Below, in pieces: positions 15,727 through 23,067 of a DNA stretch of 33,979 nt. The notes under the pieces are model-generated. The model saw only the letters and a list, made by a program, of their open reading frames with translations, had not been told where the DNA came from and ran no database searches. Numbering within the stretch: position 1 is the stretch's first letter; the number at the start of each line of letters is the position of its first letter. Source of the DNA: Acidimicrobiales bacterium (GTDB lineage Bacteria > Actinomycetota > Acidimicrobiia > Acidimicrobiales > Palsa-688); the NCBI GenBank assembly GCA_035533095.1, contig DATLUM010000059.1, positions 1 through 33,979 on the forward strand, in the 5' to 3' direction. Both the position numbers and the translations under genes were made by a program.

Positions 15727-15742
15727 GGGCAGGCCGATGCGC
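15717..15742 (-). promoter_or_regulatory. Pause/protector hairpin (1:2) after the leader peptide
   Basis: GCGCATCGGC pairs with GCCGGTGCGC over 10 bp (one T-G pair) around a CTGCCC loop. The first base of the stem is the last base of the leader stop codon TAG. A ribosome stalled on the Ile/Val codons would cover the 5' arm. Confidence 0.65.
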
Positions 15743-15786
15743 TACACGATGATTACGATGCTGCAAGAGGGGGCGGGTCGCTTCAC
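15742..15786 (-). CDS. Attenuator leader peptide rich in Ile and Val
   Basis: A 14-residue peptide, [14 protein letters not shown], read from GTG 15786 to TAG 15742. Its last five codons are ATC GTA ATC ATC GTG, followed immediately by the stop. GTA is a rare valine codon in GC-rich genomes, which would sharpen the response. There is no leucine codon. A GGTGGG stretch lies just before the start, and the nearby promoter suggests a transcript beginning only a few nucleotides upstream. Such peptides act in cis: low charged tRNA-Ile or tRNA-Val stalls the ribosome, changing downstream folding and letting polymerase read into leuB-ilvE-cimA. The assignment rests on codon content, position and the hairpins that follow. 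Confidence 0.75.
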   Translation of the reverse strand: MKRPAPSCSIVIIV

Positions 15787-15795
15787 GGTCCCACC

Positions 15796-15824
15796 AGTCT
15801 CGCTGATGGCCGGCCTTCCGTCAA
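15796..15824 (-). promoter_or_regulatory. Promoter of the leuB-ilvE-cimA operon
   Basis: TTGACG (15824-15819), a 17-nt spacer and GAGACT (15801-15796) on the minus strand. Transcription would begin close to 15790, a few bases before the leader peptide GTG. It overlaps the divergent greA promoter region. Confidence 0.5.
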
Positions 15825-15831
15825 CCACCAC

Positions 15832-15837
15832 TAGCCT
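15832..15837 (+). promoter_or_regulatory. -10 box of greA
   Basis: TAGCCT, 8 nt before the greA ATG, the same hexamer as at gltX and metH. No Shine-Dalgarno lies between, so the mRNA is probably leaderless. Confidence 0.45.
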
Positions 15838-15845
15838 GGGCACGT

Positions 15846-16319
15846 ATGGCTGCCCCGCACCAACTGACCCAGGACACTTTCGAACGGCTCAAGGCGGAGC
15901 TGGAAGACCTGCGCACCCGCGGCCGGATAGAGATCGCCCGAGCCATCGAGGCCGCTCGGGCCCTCGGTGACCTCTCGGAGAACGGCGACTACCACGCTGC
16001 CAAGGACACCCAAGGGAAGATGGAGGCCCGGATCCGCCGGCTCGAGGCGATGCTCAAGGACGTCGAGATCGTCGACGGATCCGCCGCCGAGGACGGCGTG
16101 GTCGTCGCCGGTGCGGTCGTCTCGCTGCGCTACGAGGGTGACGACGAGGTGGAGAAGTACCTGATCGGTTCCATCGAGGAGCGGCGGGACGGGGTCGAGG
16201 TGATCTCGCCCAACTCGCCACTCGGGCAGGCGTTGATCGGCAAGAAGAAGGGCGAGACCGTCTCCTACGAGGCGCCTCGAGGCGCCCAGAAGGTCGAGAT
16301 CGTCGACGTAGGCAGCTGA
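15846..16319 (+). CDS. greA: Transcription elongation factor GreA
   Basis: GreA enters the secondary channel of RNA polymerase and triggers cleavage of backtracked RNA. The 157-residue protein has an N-terminal coiled coil whose tip 'GDLSENGDYHAAKD' (about 40-53) carries the acidic residues that hold the catalytic Mg2+. The C-terminal FKBP-like domain includes 'VVSLRYEG' and 'ISPNSPLGQALIGKKKGETV'. Length and motifs are standard for actinobacterial GreA. The ATG at 15846 is 8 nt after a TAGCCT box. The GH15-like gene starts 4 nt after its stop, probably in the same transcript. Confidence 0.95.
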   Translation: MAAPHQLTQDTFERLKAELEDLRTRGRIEIARAIEAARALGDLSENGDYHAAKDTQGKMEARIRRLEAMLKDVEIVDGSAAEDGVVVAGAVVSLRYEGDDEVEKYLIGSIEERRDGVEVISPNSPLGQALIGKKKGETVSYEAPRGAQKVEIVDVGS

Positions 16320-16323
16320 CCCG

Positions 16324-18153
16324 TTGATCACCGACCCCTCTCGCGTCCCACTCGGGGCACGAGCCTGGATCGGAAACGGGAGGTTCGGCGCTCTCGTCTC
16401 GGCGGACGCCACGATCGACTGGTACTGCCCCGGCGGCATCGGGTCCGCTCCGGTCCTTTGGCGGCTGCTTGACCCCGCCGGCGGTGCCATCAGGGTCGGC
16501 CCGGAACGCGACGGGCCCTCCGCGCCCCGCCGGCTGCCCCCGGGGAATCTGCGGTACCGCAGCGGCACGAACGTCGCCGAGAACATCCTCGAAGGGCCGG
16601 GGGGCAGGCGGGTGTCGGTCGTCGACTTCCTCCCGTGGCCCGGCTCCGGGTTGGAGGTGGGCGGGAGGATCGTCAGGGTGGTGAGGGCTCTGTCCGGCCC
16701 CGTCGACGTGGAGGTCGAGGTGTACCCCGCCGGTCCTTTCGCCGGGGCACGCGACGTAATGGGAACGCCGGATGGGGTCGTTGTCGACGACCTGGCCGTG
16801 CAGGTCGGGTTCCCCCTCCTGGCGGAGCCTCTCGGCCGGGACGTCCAGAGGTGGCGGGCGGTGAAGCGGCTGGAGGAAGGGGAAGGTTTCGCCGTGACTG
16901 CCGGGCCCCGCTCCGGTTCGGAGGCTCCTCTCACGCTCGACGCGGCGTTGCGGTTGGCCCACGAGACGGAGACCGCCTGGAGGAGCTGGCTGTCGGTGCT
17001 CGCCTACACAGGCGTGTACCGGGCCGCCGTCGAACGCAGCCTCCTGGCAGTGAGGTGCCTCACCGGCCCAGCCGGAGCACCGGTCGCGGCCGGCACGACC
17101 TCGCTGCCCCGCAGGCCCGGCAGCGAGCGCAACTCCGACGGGCGGTGGGTGCGCTGGCAGGACGCCAGCTCGGCTGTCGCCACCCTGGCAGCGGCGGGGT
17201 TCGCCGAGGACGCGGAGGCGGCGGAGGCCTGGCTTCGGCGTTCCGTGACGGACGCTCCACTGCCGTGGCCGGCGTGGCTCGATGCAGACGGCCAGCCGCC
17301 GCCGGGATCGGAGGAGTTGCCGCTCCAAGGGTGGAGGATGTCGCAGCCGGTGGTGGCCGGGGTCCCGCTCGACCTCGAGGACATCGACTGCTACGGCGCC
17401 GTCGCCGGCGTGATCGGAGCGAGCATGCGCGGCCCGGGAGGGCGGCCGGGCGACCCCGGTCCCCTCTCGGCCTCGTGGCCGGCGCTGTGTGGCGCCACCG
17501 ACTGGCTCGCCGATCACTGGTCGGATCCCGACGCCGGCGTGTGGCTCTCGCAGGGTCCGCCGGCGAGGCTCGTCTCGACCGGCCTGCAGGCGTGGCTCGC
17601 TTTCGATCGCATGGCCCGCCACGCCCGGCAGGCCAACCCGCTGGACCTCTCCGCCGCGGTCTGGCAGCAGGAGGCGAGGGCAGCGATGTCGTGGATCGAG
17701 GATTCGGGCTTCGCAGCCGACGGCGGCCTGCGCCGCGACGGGGCCCAGTCCGCCGGCGACGAACCGGACGCTGCCCTACTACGGGCGGCTTGGACCGGAC
17801 CCTGGCCGCCCCGCCACCACGTCGTGGAGGCGACTGTCGACCGGGTCCTCGAGCGCCTCAGCGCCGGCGGCCTGCTCTACCGCTACCCGGAGAAGGTGGA
17901 CGACGGGCACGCCGGCCCCGACAACCCTGACCTGCTCGCGACCCTGTGGGCCGCCCGCGCGCTCGCTGAAATGGAGCGGTGGGACGAGGCTCACGAGCGG
18001 ATGGAAGCGGTGCTCGGGCTGGCGGGGCCCACAGGGATCCTTTCCGAAGCGGCCGACCCGGTCGCGGCGGAGTTGACGGGAAATCTCCCTTCGACCTCGG
18101 TGCATCTCGCGCTCGTCGACGCCGCGCTCGCTCTCGAGCGCGGCCCGGCGTGA
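16324..18153 (+). CDS. GH15 (glucoamylase/trehalase-like) protein with degenerate active site
   Basis: A 609-residue protein with the layout of bacterial GH15 enzymes: an N-terminal beta domain ('WIGNGRFGALVSADATIDWY', about 15-34) and an (alpha/alpha)6 barrel. Family landmarks are present but changed. 'RNxDYRYxWxRDA' reads RNSDGRWVRWQDA (269-281). The 'GIWE' acid motif reads GVWL (405-408), so Leu408 replaces the catalytic Glu. 'EGAFLLCSFW' reads DNPDLLATLW, so Asp533 stands where the second Glu is expected. 'LSEAADPVAAELTGNLPSTSVHLAL' keeps the family C-terminus. Catalysis looks doubtful; it may bind sugars or be decaying. The probable TTG start lies 4 nt after the greA stop, so the start is uncertain. 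There is no signal peptide, so it is cytoplasmic. Confidence 0.8.
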   Translation: MITDPSRVPLGARAWIGNGRFGALVSADATIDWYCPGGIGSAPVLWRLLDPAGGAIRVGPERDGPSAPRRLPPGNLRYRSGTNVAENILEGPGGRRVSVVDFLPWPGSGLEVGGRIVRVVRALSGPVDVEVEVYPAGPFAGARDVMGTPDGVVVDDLAVQVGFPLLAEPLGRDVQRWRAVKRLEEGEGFAVTAGPRSGSEAPLTLDAALRLAHETETAWRSWLSVLAYTGVYRAAVERSLLAVRCLTGPAGAPVAAGTTSLPRRPGSERNSDGRWVRWQDASSAVATLAAAGFAEDAEAAEAWLRRSVTDAPLPWPAWLDADGQPPPGSEELPLQGWRMSQPVVAGVPLDLEDIDCYGAVAGVIGASMRGPGGRPGDPGPLSASWPALCGATDWLADHWSDPDAGVWLSQGPPARLVSTGLQAWLAFDRMARHARQANPLDLSAAVWQQEARAAMSWIEDSGFAADGGLRRDGAQSAGDEPDAALLRAAWTGPWPPRHHVVEATVDRVLERLSAGGLLYRYPEKVDDGHAGPDNPDLLATLWAARALAEMERWDEAHERMEAVLGLAGPTGILSEAADPVAAELTGNLPSTSVHLALVDAALALERGPA

Positions 18154-18201
18154 CGTGAATGAGACGTGTATGAAGGGACCGAGGTAACGCCACCCCAACC
18201 C

Positions 18202-18240
18202 TGTCCACCTATGGCGCGACCGGGTCGCCGTCCGCGGACA
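18202..18240 (+). repeat. Nested inverted repeats after the GH15 gene
   Basis: GCGACC-G-GGTCGC (18216-18228) lies inside a TGTCC...GGACA pair in the gap before the ABC transporter gene. It could end the greA-GH15 transcript or form a leader, but no T-tract follows. Confidence 0.3.
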
Positions 18241-18292
18241 GCGAATGGACACAGTGACCGGAATTCCTCGGGGTGACAGCAGCCGTGCCGGA

Positions 18293-18298
18293 TAGCGT
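18293..18298 (+). promoter_or_regulatory. -10 box of the ABC exporter-tldDE operon
   Basis: TAGCGT, 7 nt before the ATG at 18306. A GTGACA at 18273-18278 is a possible -35, but the spacer would be only 14 nt. Confidence 0.4.
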
Positions 18299-18305
18299 GC
18301 GACGC

Positions 18306-19328
18306 ATGTCAGATCCTCCTGCAATCCTCGTCGAGGGCCTGCACAAGTCGTTTGGGACCGTGAACGCGTTACGAGGCGTCGACTTCGCGGTGCCTAGGGG
18401 CACCGTCCTCGGCGTCCTCGGCCCCAATGGGGCGGGCAAGACGACAGCGGTACGCATCCTCACCACGCTCCTCAAACCCGACGCCGGGCGCGCCTTGATC
18501 GAAGGGCTCGACGTGGTTGACCAGGAGGAGGCCGTCCGGGAGATCATCGGCCTCGCGGGTCAGTCGGCCGCCATCCAGGAGGAGCTCACCGGGAGGGAGA
18601 ACCTCGAAATCGTCGGCCGTCTCTACCACCTTCCCAAGCGCGAGTGCCGCGAGCGCGCGGCCGAGCTCTTGGAGCGGTTCGACCTCGCCGACGCGGCAGA
18701 CAGGCCGGCCAAGCAATACTCCGGCGGCATGCAGCGCCGGCTCGACCTGGCGGCGAGCCTCGTGGCCCAACCCGCGGTCCTGTTTCTCGACGAGCCGACC
18801 ACCGGATTGGACCCGCGGAGCCGCATCGGGATGTGGTCCATCATCCGTGAGCTGGTGGCTGCTGGCACCACCCTCCTGCTCACCACCCAGTACCTTGACG
18901 AGGCGGACGAACTTGCCGACGAGATCGTCGTCATCGACCGAGGTCTCGTGATCGCGGCGGGCACGTCCGAACAACTCAAGGACCGCGTCGGCGGTGACGT
19001 CATCGAGTTCACGGTCCCGGACAGCACTAAGCGCGACGACGCGATCCGTGCCGTCGCATCCCTTACCGACGGGGAGCCTTCGGTGGACACCGGCACTGGG
19101 ATGGTGTCGCTGCGGATCGGGCACCGCGGGTCGGAGGCTCTCGTGCAGACCGTCAGGGAACTCGACTCCGCCGGCATCGCTGCCCAGGGTTTGAGTCTCC
19201 GCCGCCCCTCTCTCGACGACGTCTTCCTCGCCCTGACGGGCCATGCCGCCGAGACCGAGAACACCAAACCGGTCACGGGACATCGACGCAAGCGTGCGGC
19301 TGTCGGGGGCGGAGAGGAGACCAGGTGA
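18306..19328 (+). CDS. ABC transporter ATP-binding protein, DrrA type
   Basis: A 340-residue ATPase powering an exporter. Walker A is 'GPNGAGKTT' (39-47), the Q-loop region is 'GLAGQSAAIQEELTG', the signature is 'YSGGMQRRLDL' (138-148), Walker B is 'AVLFLDEPTTGLDP' (157-170), and the switch His is replaced by Gln in 'LLTTQYLDEADEL', as is usual in DrrA-like proteins. A C-terminal DUF4162-type region ends 'RRPSLDDVFLALTG'. Relatives export daunorubicin, lipids or small peptides; the substrate is not predictable. The ATG at 18306 is 7 nt after a TAGCGT box; a longer frame from 18273 would include the promoter. The stop overlaps the permease start (GTGA). Confidence 0.93.
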   Translation: MSDPPAILVEGLHKSFGTVNALRGVDFAVPRGTVLGVLGPNGAGKTTAVRILTTLLKPDAGRALIEGLDVVDQEEAVREIIGLAGQSAAIQEELTGRENLEIVGRLYHLPKRECRERAAELLERFDLADAADRPAKQYSGGMQRRLDLAASLVAQPAVLFLDEPTTGLDPRSRIGMWSIIRELVAAGTTLLLTTQYLDEADELADEIVVIDRGLVIAAGTSEQLKDRVGGDVIEFTVPDSTKRDDAIRAVASLTDGEPSVDTGTGMVSLRIGHRGSEALVQTVRELDSAGIAAQGLSLRRPSLDDVFLALTGHAAETENTKPVTGHRRKRAAVGGGEETR

Positions 19329-20149
19329 CGACGGTTACCCTCGCCGGCCCCGAACGAGCAAGGTTGGCGTCGCGGACGCCGTCGCAAAAGCTTCAGCGCG
19401 CGTTGACCGACTCGGCCACGATCATGCGGCGCAACTTGATCCTGTGGACCCGCGTACCGGCGTACATCATGTTCACGGTCATCCAGCCGCTGATGTTCAT
19501 GCTTCTTTTCCGCTACGTCTTCGGTGGCGCGATCCCCGTCAAAGCGCAGGGGGGCTACGTCAACTACCTCCTGCCGGGCGTAATCGGCCAGACGTGCGCG
19601 TTCACCTCGTTCGGAACCGCAATCGCATTGGCGCAGGAGCTCAAGAAAGGGTCGATAGACCGGCTCAGGTCCATGCCCATCGCACGCTCCGCCGTGCTGA
19701 TAGGCCGCCTGGGCGCCGACGTCGTGAGGCTGGCGGTAACCGTCTCAGTCCTCATCGCCGTGGGGTATGCGGTCGGCTTCCGCTTCGAAAACGGTGCGAT
19801 CCCGGCGCTACTGATGTTCGTGCTCGCTCTCGCCGTCGGCGTCGCGCTCGCTTGCATCTCCGCATTCACGGGGTTGTCGATCAAAGACGAGGAGTCCGTG
19901 CAGGCGTTCGGCTTCATCTGGGTGTTCCCCTTCACCTTCGTCAGCTCCGCGTTCGTGCAGATCCACAGCATGCCCGGGTGGATGCAGGCCTTCGCCAAAA
20001 ACCAGCCGATCAGTATCTTCATCGAGGAGATGCGCTCTTTGGCTCTCGGTGGGCCCCTCGCACTACACGCATGGCAGAGCGTCGCCTGGCTGGCGGCAAT
20101 CCTCGTCGTGTTCGGATCCCTTGCTGTCCGGGCCTATAGGCGGGCATGA
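19325..20149 (+). CDS. ABC-2 type transporter permease, DrrB type
   Basis: A 274-residue inner-membrane protein, partner of the preceding ATPase. A cytoplasmic N-terminal helix is followed by about six membrane segments, among them 'YIMFTVIQPLMFMLLFRYVF' (about 47-66), 'VTVSVLIAVGYAVGF', 'LLMFVLALAVGVALACISAF', 'FIWVFPFTFVSSAFV' and 'VAWLAAILVVFGSLAV'. The segment 'NYLLPGVIGQTCAFTSFG' and the coupling helix 'RLRSMPIARSAVLIGR' are typical of ABC-2 permeases. It starts at GTG 19325 after a GGAG Shine-Dalgarno and overlaps the ATPase stop. Its own stop overlaps tldD (ATGA), so exporter and protease genes are translated together. Confidence 0.93.
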   Translation: MTTVTLAGPERARLASRTPSQKLQRALTDSATIMRRNLILWTRVPAYIMFTVIQPLMFMLLFRYVFGGAIPVKAQGGYVNYLLPGVIGQTCAFTSFGTAIALAQELKKGSIDRLRSMPIARSAVLIGRLGADVVRLAVTVSVLIAVGYAVGFRFENGAIPALLMFVLALAVGVALACISAFTGLSIKDEESVQAFGFIWVFPFTFVSSAFVQIHSMPGWMQAFAKNQPISIFIEEMRSLALGGPLALHAWQSVAWLAAILVVFGSLAVRAYRRA

Positions 20150-21660
20150 GCAGGCCGCGCGGCATCGACGAGCGTTTCCTGGCGCTTCCCCTCGCGGATC
20201 TCGCCGGCGCGGCCCTGGAGACGGCGCGGCGCGGTGGCGCCGCGCACGCGGAGTTCCGGCTCGAACGCACCCGCGATCTGATGGTGCGCATCCGCGACTG
20301 GGAGGTGGAGGATTCAGGCGAGTCCGACACGGCCGGTCTTTCGGTGAGAGTGCTTCACGAGGGAACGTGGGGGTTTGCTTCGGCCAGCCGGCTCGACGCG
20401 GACTCCGCCGCGCGAGCTGCCACGGACGCCCTGGAGATCGCGCGCATCTCCTCGGCGATCAACCGTGAGCGCGTGGACCTCGCCCCCGAGCCGGTCTACG
20501 CGGGCGCCACCTGGGTTTCCTCCTACGAACACAACCCGTTCGACGTGCCGGCGGGCGACCGGATCGCCCACCTTCTCGGCTGGACGGAACGGCTGCTGGC
20601 CCACAAGACCGTGAACCACGCAGATGCCTCAGTGCACGCCGTCCAGGAGGACAAGTTCTACGCGGACCTCGCCGGCACCGCCACCACCCAGGAGCGCGTC
20701 CGGGTCCACCCCGTCGCCACCGCCGTGTCGATCGACGCGAATACCGGAGCCTTCGAGACCATGCGGACGCTCGCCCCGCCGACCGGACGCGGCTGGGAGT
20801 ACCTGACCGGCACCGAGTGGGACTGGGATCGAGAACTCGCGGAGATGCCGGAGCTCCTCGCGGAAAGGCTGAAGGCGCCGAGCGCCGAGGCGGGGCTTTA
20901 CGACGTGATCATCGACCCGTCGAACCTGTGGCTGACCATCCACGAATCCATCGGGCATGCCACCGAACTGGACCGCGCCCTTGGTTACGAGGCGGCTTAC
21001 GCGGGCACCTCGTTCGCGACCTTCGACAGGCTCGGCTCCCTGAGGTACGGATCGCCGGTGATGCACGTCGTCGGCGACCGAACGGTCGAGCACGGGCTGG
21101 CCACGGTCGGATACGACGACGAGGGTGTGCGCGCACAGAGTTGGGACCTGGTCAGGGAGGGGATCCTCGCGGGCTACCAGCTCAACCGCGCCATGGCGGC
21201 GAGGCAGGGACTCGGCAGGTCCAACGGCTGCGCCTTCGCCGACTCCCCCGGTCACATCCCGTTGCAGCGCATGGCGAATGTTTCGCTGCGGCCGGTCCCG
21301 GGCGGTCCCTCCACCGAGGAGCTCATCGGATCCGTCGACGACGGCATCTACGTCGTCGGCGACAAGAGCTGGTCGATCGACATGCAGCGCTACAACTTCC
21401 AGTTCACGGGCCAGCGCTTCTACAGGATCCGATCGGGGCAGCTCGCCGGGCAGCTCAAAGACGCCGCATATCAAGGCATGACCACTGACTTCTGGGGTTC
21501 GATGGCGGCGGTTGGCGGGGAGCAGACCTACGTGCTCGGCGGCGCGATGAACTGCGGGAAGGGACAGCCGGGTCAGGTCGCCCCGGTGAGCCACGGATGC
21601 CCGTCCGCGCTGTTTCGCGGCGTCCGCATCCTCAACACCAATGAGGAGTCAGGGCGTTGA
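20146..21660 (+). CDS. tldD: Metalloprotease TldD
   Basis: TldD is the zinc-bearing half of the TldD/TldE heterodimer, which degrades unfolded peptides and trims leader peptides of some ribosomal natural products (microcin B17) and CcdA. The 504-residue protein has the family HExxxH as HESIGH (266-271) in 'LTIHESIGHATELDRALGYE'. The third ligand Cys is expected in the C-terminal 'NCGKGQPGQVAPVSHG' block. The N-terminal domain includes 'AEFRLERTRDLMVRI'. It starts at ATG 20146 overlapping the permease stop and runs into tldE. Coupling to an ABC exporter hints at peptide processing plus export, but no precursor peptide gene is evident nearby. Confidence 0.94.
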   Translation: MSRPRGIDERFLALPLADLAGAALETARRGGAAHAEFRLERTRDLMVRIRDWEVEDSGESDTAGLSVRVLHEGTWGFASASRLDADSAARAATDALEIARISSAINRERVDLAPEPVYAGATWVSSYEHNPFDVPAGDRIAHLLGWTERLLAHKTVNHADASVHAVQEDKFYADLAGTATTQERVRVHPVATAVSIDANTGAFETMRTLAPPTGRGWEYLTGTEWDWDRELAEMPELLAERLKAPSAEAGLYDVIIDPSNLWLTIHESIGHATELDRALGYEAAYAGTSFATFDRLGSLRYGSPVMHVVGDRTVEHGLATVGYDDEGVRAQSWDLVREGILAGYQLNRAMAARQGLGRSNGCAFADSPGHIPLQRMANVSLRPVPGGPSTEELIGSVDDGIYVVGDKSWSIDMQRYNFQFTGQRFYRIRSGQLAGQLKDAAYQGMTTDFWGSMAAVGGEQTYVLGGAMNCGKGQPGQVAPVSHGCPSALFRGVRILNTNEESGR

Positions 21661-23021
21661 CGCCGCAGGAACTCGTCGAGCGGGCGTTGTCGCTGTCGGT
21701 GGCCGACGAGTGCGTCGTGTTGGCGGACGAGTCGACGTCCGCCAACCTTCGCTGGGCGAACAACACCCTGACGAGCAACGGCGTTTCGCGCTCGAGCCAA
21801 CTGACCGTCATCTCAGTAGCCCGCGGCGCGACCGGCATCGTCTCGCGGGAAGGCGTAACCGCGGACAATGTCGAAGATCTGGTGCGTTCGGCCGAGCACG
21901 CCGCGAACGAGGGTGTTCAAGCCGAGGACAGGAACCCCCTCGTCGCCGGCGAATGGGGCGCCTGGGCCGACGCCCCCCAAGAAACGTCGATCGGCGTCTT
22001 CGGCCACTTCACGGGCGAACTGGGTCAGCAGTTCGACCGCGCCGACGGCAGCAATGAGCTGCTGTTCGGCTTCGCCTCGCACGACGTCACCACGACCTAT
22101 GCGGCCTCGTCGTCGGGGTTGCGCGCACGGCACGACCAGTACACGGGTCACGTCGAGATGAACGCCAAGTCGTCGGACCTCTCGCGTTCGGCGTGGGCCG
22201 GCGTCCCGACGGAGGATTTCGCCGATGTCGACGTCGCCGGCCTCGCTTCGGGCCTGTCGCAAAGGTTGGAGTGGTCGAAGCGATCCGTGGACCTGCCCGT
22301 TGGCCGTTACGAGACGATCCTGCCGCCGAGCGCCGTCGCCGACCTGATGATCTACATGTACTGGTCGTCGGGCGCCAGGGACGCTCACGACGGGCGCACG
22401 GTCTTCAGCCGCCCCGGCGGGGGCGCGCGGATCGGGGACCGGTTGACAGACGCGCCGGTGACCCTGCGCAGCAACCCCGGCGAGCAGAGCCTTTCGTGCG
22501 CGCCGTTCGTCGTGGCGCACAACTCGAGTGGGTCGCTGTCGGTGTTCGACAACGGTCTGCCAGCCTCTTCGACCAACTGGGTCGACGGCGGGAGGTTGAG
22601 CGCACTCGTCTCGACGAGGCACTCGGCGTCGCTCCTGGGGGTGCCGGTCACCCCCTACGTGGACAACCTGATCATGGAAACCGGCGGAAGTGGGGACCTC
22701 GACAGGCTCGTCGCTGCGACGTCGGACCGGGCGCTGCTGGTCACCTGCCTCTGGTACATCCGCGAGGTGGACCCGCGGTCGTTGTTGCTCACCGGGCTCA
22801 CGCGCGACGGCGTGTTCCTCGTCGAGCGCGGGGAGGTGGTCGGCGCGGTCAACAACTTCCGGTTCAACGAGAGCCCCGTCGATCTCCTAGCCCGCATCTC
22901 CGACTCGGGCGCCACGCAGCGAACGCTCCCACGCGAGTGGTGCGACTACTTCACCAGGACCGCGATGCCGCCTCTGCGGGTCGACGGGTTCAACATGTCC
23001 ACCGTGAGCCAGGCTTATTAA
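21657..23021 (+). CDS. tldE: TldE/PmbA-like subunit
   Basis: A 454-residue TldD paralogue with no HExxxH, as expected for TldE (PmbA), which supplies the inactive half of the barrel-shaped protease. Recognisable parts include '[21 protein letters not shown]', '[20 protein letters not shown]' (about 221-240), '[20 protein letters not shown]', and the C-terminal '[19 protein letters not shown]'. The start TTG at 21657 overlaps the tldD stop (TTGA) and follows a GAGGAG Shine-Dalgarno. The convergent pepA ends 38 nt downstream. Confidence 0.92.
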   Translation: MTPQELVERALSLSVADECVVLADESTSANLRWANNTLTSNGVSRSSQLTVISVARGATGIVSREGVTADNVEDLVRSAEHAANEGVQAEDRNPLVAGEWGAWADAPQETSIGVFGHFTGELGQQFDRADGSNELLFGFASHDVTTTYAASSSGLRARHDQYTGHVEMNAKSSDLSRSAWAGVPTEDFADVDVAGLASGLSQRLEWSKRSVDLPVGRYETILPPSAVADLMIYMYWSSGARDAHDGRTVFSRPGGGARIGDRLTDAPVTLRSNPGEQSLSCAPFVVAHNSSGSLSVFDNGLPASSTNWVDGGRLSALVSTRHSASLLGVPVTPYVDNLIMETGGSGDLDRLVAATSDRALLVTCLWYIREVDPRSLLLTGLTRDGVFLVERGEVVGAVNNFRFNESPVDLLARISDSGATQRTLPREWCDYFTRTAMPPLRVDGFNMSTVSQAY

Positions 23022-23055
23022 CAGCTTCACAGAATTGCCTGAGCAGATGGCGCGA

Positions 23056-23067
23056 ACCTCTAGAGGT
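23056..23067. repeat. 12-bp perfect palindrome at the pepA stop
   Basis: ACCTCTAGAGGT is its own reverse complement and includes the pepA stop codon, in the short gap between convergent tldE and pepA. With no loop and no T-tract it is not an obvious terminator. Confidence 0.3.

Noticed and set aside
20146-20160. RiPP precursor peptide next to tldD
   Set aside because: No small open frame with a ribosome-binding site and core-like sequence was found in the gaps around the exporter-tldDE genes.
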